A stretch of 64,000 bases of DNA from Clostridium porci. GTDB lineage: Bacteria > Bacillota > Clostridia > Lachnospirales > Lachnospiraceae. The position numbers and the translations under genes are program-made. The notes under the pieces are model-generated. The model made no database searches. It was given only the letters and a program-made list of their open reading frames with translations, and was not told the DNA's origin. The stretch's first letter is position 1; every line of letters begins with the position of its first letter. Positions 61,653 through 64,000 of this stretch are shown piece by piece. Where the stretch lies: assembly GCF_009696375.1 (NCBI RefSeq), contig NZ_VUMD01000003.1, forward strand, positions 124,001 through 188,000, written 5' to 3'.

Positions 61653-61693
61653 GAAGTAAAAGGGCAAAGAAACGCTTCTATGTCTCTTCGCCC
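61653..61693 (-). terminator. Terminator-like hairpin in the rpiR leader
   Basis: On the minus strand GGGCGAAGA and TCTTTGCCC (61662-61693, one mismatch) flank a 14-nt loop and are followed by TTTTACTT. It lies inside the leader predicted from the promoter at 61862-61890, 60-100 nt before the rpiR start. Confidence 0.5.
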
Positions 61694-61861
61694 ATGTCCT
61701 GCATGTATGGAGTCTATCCTTAATAGTTACTGAATAGAATAGTGGCCATAAACCTTTTTGTTATCTCCATCGGTCTGGATATGGCTCTCCCTTATTACGG
61801 CGGCCGTATTGACTCTGATCCCCAATGCTCCTCCCATTGATTCTCGTTTTTATCTTTTCCA

Positions 61862-61890
61862 ACTATATCATTAGTAAAAAAAAAATTCAA
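61862..61890 (-). promoter_or_regulatory. Promoter of rpiR
   Basis: Minus strand TTGAAT (61885-61890), 17-bp spacer rich in T, TATAGT (61862-61867). It predicts a leader of about 260 nt. Confidence 0.6.
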
Positions 61891-61904
61891 CAATAAAACC
61901 AAAG

Positions 61905-61918
61905 AAAAAATGTTTTTT
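61905..61918. promoter_or_regulatory. Candidate RpiR operator between divergent promoters
   Basis: AAAAAATGTTTTTT lies between the rpiR promoter and the SGNH hydrolase promoter. A similar tract, AAAAAAAAATATTTTTTT (60691-60708), abuts the importer promoter. Low complexity makes this tentative. Confidence 0.35.
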
Positions 61919-61924
61919 ATTTTA

Positions 61925-61953
61925 TTGATTTTTTATCTTTCTAATGCTATTAT
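61925..61953 (+). promoter_or_regulatory. Promoter of the SGNH hydrolase gene
   Basis: TTGATT (61925-61930), 17-bp spacer, TATTAT (61948-61953), 118 bp before the start at 62072. Confidence 0.65.
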
Positions 61954-62071
61954 GCAACTATGCCGAAATATTTTATAAACAGCGGTAAACGACTATGGCA
62001 AAGTGTGACAGCCGCAGTGCGTCAGACAGGCTGTAGCAGCTTCAAACACATATTCTTTCAGGAGGATCAGC

Positions 62072-62719
62072 ATGGAAAAGAAACATATCGTATGCTTCGG
62101 CGATTCCAACACCCACGGCTACCGCGCTACGGATAACGGCCGCTACAGCGAGGAGGAGCGCTGGACCTGCCTGCTGCAAAAGCAGCTGGGTGATGGCTTT
62201 TTGGTTATAGAAGAAGGATTGTCCGGGCGAACCACCAGTTTTCCAGATCCGATTCATGAAGGTTTATCAGGGCTGGACTATATCTATCCCTGCCTGATGA
62301 GCCATGAGCCGGTAGATTTGCTGGTGATTATGCTGGGAACCAATGATACCAAGGAGCGCTTTGGTTCCTCTCCCGCCTGTATCAGTCTGGGCCTAAAGCG
62401 CCTGATTGCCAAGGCAGCCTCAACCACCGACGCCTGGCGTGGCCATCAGCCCAATATTCTTGTAGTTACCCCCAAGAATATTGATAAACGGTATGAGCAG
62501 ACCGAGGTGGCTCATACCATGGGCGCTGGATGTGCCGAAAAATCAGAAGGGCTGGCAAAGGAATTTCAGGAGATTGCTTCTCTTATGGGATGCCATTATC
62601 TGGATGCCAACACCGTAGTAACAGAGCAAAACCACATTGATTTTATGCATTTAACCAAAGAGGGGCACCAAGAGCTGGCAGACGCTTTGACCTCTTTCAT
62701 ATCCTCATTGTTTCCCTAA
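62072..62719 (+). CDS. SGNH/GDSL-family hydrolase
   Basis: 215 aa, no signal peptide, so cytosolic. Block I VCFGDSNTHG (catalytic Ser near residue 11), block II glycine in EEGLSGRTT, block III LGTND, block V IDFMHLTKEGH with Asp and His. The GDSN form is close to arylesterase-like and acetyl-sugar esterases, so it may de-acetylate an imported sugar; this rests on the neighbouring importer and RpiR gene. CAGGAGG precedes the ATG by 7 nt. Confidence 0.92.
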   Translation: MEKKHIVCFGDSNTHGYRATDNGRYSEEERWTCLLQKQLGDGFLVIEEGLSGRTTSFPDPIHEGLSGLDYIYPCLMSHEPVDLLVIMLGTNDTKERFGSSPACISLGLKRLIAKAASTTDAWRGHQPNILVVTPKNIDKRYEQTEVAHTMGAGCAEKSEGLAKEFQEIASLMGCHYLDANTVVTEQNHIDFMHLTKEGHQELADALTSFISSLFP

Positions 62720-63169
62720 GCCACGCCTTACATAATGGCGAATTTTTCCTCATATAAATAAGCTTCTAGCAAATCAAATAAAAAGGAGCCGTTGCTCCAT
62801 AGGTGATTACTCATCCATTTTGCAACACCCCCTTTCATAACTATCAACATATCTTATATCGTTTTTTTGAGTTTACACAAAACTTGAAACGGTCTCGATT
62901 TTTTTTCTTAAAAAGCAGGAAGTGCCGCTTAATCACCTAGTTTGATGATTTTGCGACACTCCCTTTTGCCATATAATTATTCTCTTTTTAAAAATATAAT
63001 AATTTCGTGAAAAACCCAGTACATCAAGGCCATTTCTTAGTTCTCATTCATCTGCGCCAACTTCGCAGCCTGGTTCCTTGTGCAGAACAAAGACCTCCAA
63101 ACTTATAGGCTCGGAGCAAATGCCTCTGTGCCATAAACAAGCACGGAACAAATAAATTGGAAGTGGAAT
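62720..63169. other. AT-rich gene-free stretch with two related hairpin repeats
   Basis: 450 bp. Copy 1 (about 62781-62836) and copy 2 (about 62911-62967) both begin AAAAAG and end ATTTTGCRACACYCCC-like. Each forms an imperfect hairpin (arms GGAAGTGCCGC and GCGACACTCCC in copy 2). The 9-bp core is inverted: AGGTGATTA in copy 1, TAATCACCT in copy 2. No gene seen. Confidence 0.45.
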
Positions 63170-63610
63170 TTATCGTTTTAAATGAACCAGATATTCCGTT
63201 GTATCTTCTTCAAGTTTCTTATCTGCCGTCATTTGAAAACCGTGCCGCTCATAAAAACGAATGGCACGAACATTCTTTTCTAATGCCCACAAGTTGTTTG
63301 CATCGTGTTCGCTAATAGCATAGTTCAAAAGGAAAGCGCCTATAGATTTACCTTGAAGTACAGGTTCTACAAACAGTTTCTTAATCTCACCGTTTTCTAC
63401 TTGAATAAAACCTTTGACGGCACCATCATCATAAACCCACATACTATCAACAAATTCTTTATATGTATCTACAAGATTAGAAACTTGCATTTCATTAAAA
63501 TAAAAATCATCATTCTGAAATATTGAATAAAAATTAAGTCTGTAATTAAATATCACAATCTCGGCAATTCTCGATAAATCATCTGCCGTTGCTTGTCTAA
63601 TGTTTTTCAT
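63170..63610 (-). CDS. GNAT-family N-acetyltransferase
   Basis: 146 aa from the ATG at 63610 (MKNIRQATADDLSRIAEIVI), with AGGTGAG 4-5 nt upstream; a frame to 63652 adds fourteen residues. Acetyl-CoA loop region VEPVLQGKSIGAFLLNYA and the late RAIRFYERHGFQMTAD are GNAT signatures. The substrate is unknown. Base composition is clearly more AT-rich than the glycan region, which suggests recent acquisition. Confidence 0.88.
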   Translation of the reverse strand: MKNIRQATADDLSRIAEIVIFNYRLNFYSIFQNDDFYFNEMQVSNLVDTYKEFVDSMWVYDDGAVKGFIQVENGEIKKLFVEPVLQGKSIGAFLLNYAISEHDANNLWALEKNVRAIRFYERHGFQMTADKKLEEDTTEYLVHLKR

Positions 63611-63695
63611 TTTCTCACCTAAAAATTCAAATTTCATTATATAATACCTCATGTATTTCTACCAACACACGCTGTACAGATACGCATCATTACTA

Positions 63696-63845
63696 CTACC
63701 TATTTCTTTTAGTCGAATGTGTTTCGTTTGTCAGCTTTATTGCAATAGCATATTCATCATTACTAAGCATCCGTTCCTCATACAGCTTTTTCTGAAACAT
63801 TCTGACCATTACCTTATTTGAAATCAATGGCTTACCTGACTTACT
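63696..63845 (-). pseudogene. Remnant of a small SHOCT-like protein
   Basis: The minus strand reads SGKPLISNKVMVRMFQKK, then LYEERMLSNDEYAIAIKL and TNETHSTKRNR before a TAG. The L-x-E-x-x-L-S-x-x-E-Y-x-x-A pattern resembles C-terminal SHOCT-like helices of small proteins carried on mobile elements. There is a stop about six codons upstream and no ribosome site, so it looks broken. Family assignment is weak. Confidence 0.35.
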
Positions 63846-63927
63846 AGATTACATGCCTTACCACATCTCCTTTGTCTTAAAGTGTGTGGTATGTTAACAT
63901 GAAATTTTTAGTCTTGCAAATTGGAAG

Positions 63928-64000
63928 TTATCGCATAATTTCCTTAATCATTGTATACTCATTTAAAAGTGTACCATCTTTTAAACGAATAGCATTTGGA
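63928..64000 (-). CDS. C-terminal end of an unidentified gene (cut by window edge)
   Basis: The minus strand from the right edge reads PNAIRLKDGTLLNEYTMI, then KEIMR and TAA (63928-63930). The composition is protein-like and the stop is clean, but only 23 residues are visible, so no family can be named. Confidence 0.4.
   Translation of the reverse strand, partial: PNAIRLKDGTLLNEYTMIKEIMR

Larger units (their letters stand above)
63653..64000. other. AT-rich right edge with coding remnants
   Basis: No complete gene. It holds a small SHOCT-like remnant (63696-63845) and the C-terminal end of a gene running in from the right (63928-64000). Otherwise I see nothing certain. Confidence 0.5.

Noticed and set aside
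1-64000. CRISPR arrays, tRNA and rRNA genes, insertion sequences
   Set aside because: No regularly spaced repeats, no tRNA-like cloverleaf with CCA-type end, no rRNA stretches and no transposase frames were recognised by eye.

Overview
The window reads as chromosome of a motile, Gram-positive anaerobe of the Clostridia, most likely a Lachnospiraceae relative (Enterocloster/Hungatella/Lachnoclostridium type). The reasons are strong AGGAGG-type ribosome sites, sigma-A promoters, an L,D-transpeptidase with clostridial hydrophobic-W-like repeats, a long-form 2-isopropylmalate synthase, a protease-bearing flagellin and no outer-membrane genes. The genus assignment is inference. No rRNA, tRNA, CRISPR array, transposase or integrase was seen.

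About 48 kb is one very large surface-polysaccharide region, almost all on the minus strand. Block C (20907 down to 422) runs from an extended -10 promoter at 20960 to a terminator at 330-382. It encodes the ABC-exporter ATPase Wzt with a C-terminal glycan-recognition domain, a 1308-residue methyltransferase/kinase/coiled-coil/two-glycosyltransferase fusion, the four-gene GDP-D-glycero-D-manno-heptose pathway, a GT2 enzyme, three polytopic GT-C-like proteins, the CDP-glucose/CDP-4-keto-3,6-dideoxyhexose genes rfbF-rfbG-rfbH, a LicD-type transferase and a GtrB-like lipid-linked glycosyltransferase. Block B (37427 to 26875) carries GT8, GT2, a sugar aminotransferase, a flippase, a DPM1-like GT with DUF2304 and DUF2142 proteins, rfbC and the exporter permease wzm. 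Block A (47085 to 39161) carries a TraX-family protein, UDP-galactopyranose mutase, an O-acyltransferase, GT2 enzymes, a second flippase and an ATP-grasp ligase. Block D (56731 to 52344) is rfbA-rfbB-rfbD-glmM. Together the blocks can make dTDP-L-rhamnose, UDP-Galf, GDP-heptose and a CDP-dideoxyhexose precursor, polymerise them, and export by an ABC (Wzm/Wzt) route and by two flippases.

Blocks C and B are separated by an unrelated insert (21180-27474): thioredoxin, a four-CxxC zinc-ribbon protein, a flagellin with an internal HExxH protease domain (flagellinolysin), a large FtsA-like ATPase with a beta-grasp-like tail and a YgjP-type metalloprotein. An L,D-transpeptidase (37607-39049, plus strand) separates blocks A and B.

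At 47.3-52.3 kb lie leuA, behind a long structured leader, and a FapA/CheX/CheY set. At 57.2-62.7 kb an ABC sugar importer, an RpiR regulator and a divergent SGNH hydrolase form a sugar-uptake unit with recognisable promoters. The last 1.2 kb is AT-rich and eroded, with a GNAT gene, degenerate repeats and coding remnants.

The most notable system is the Wzt/WbdD-like arrangement. The 1308-residue protein looks like an E. coli WbdD-type chain terminator (methyltransferase, kinase, coiled-coil ruler) fused to the polymerising glycosyltransferases, next to a Wzt whose C-terminal domain would read the finished chain end.
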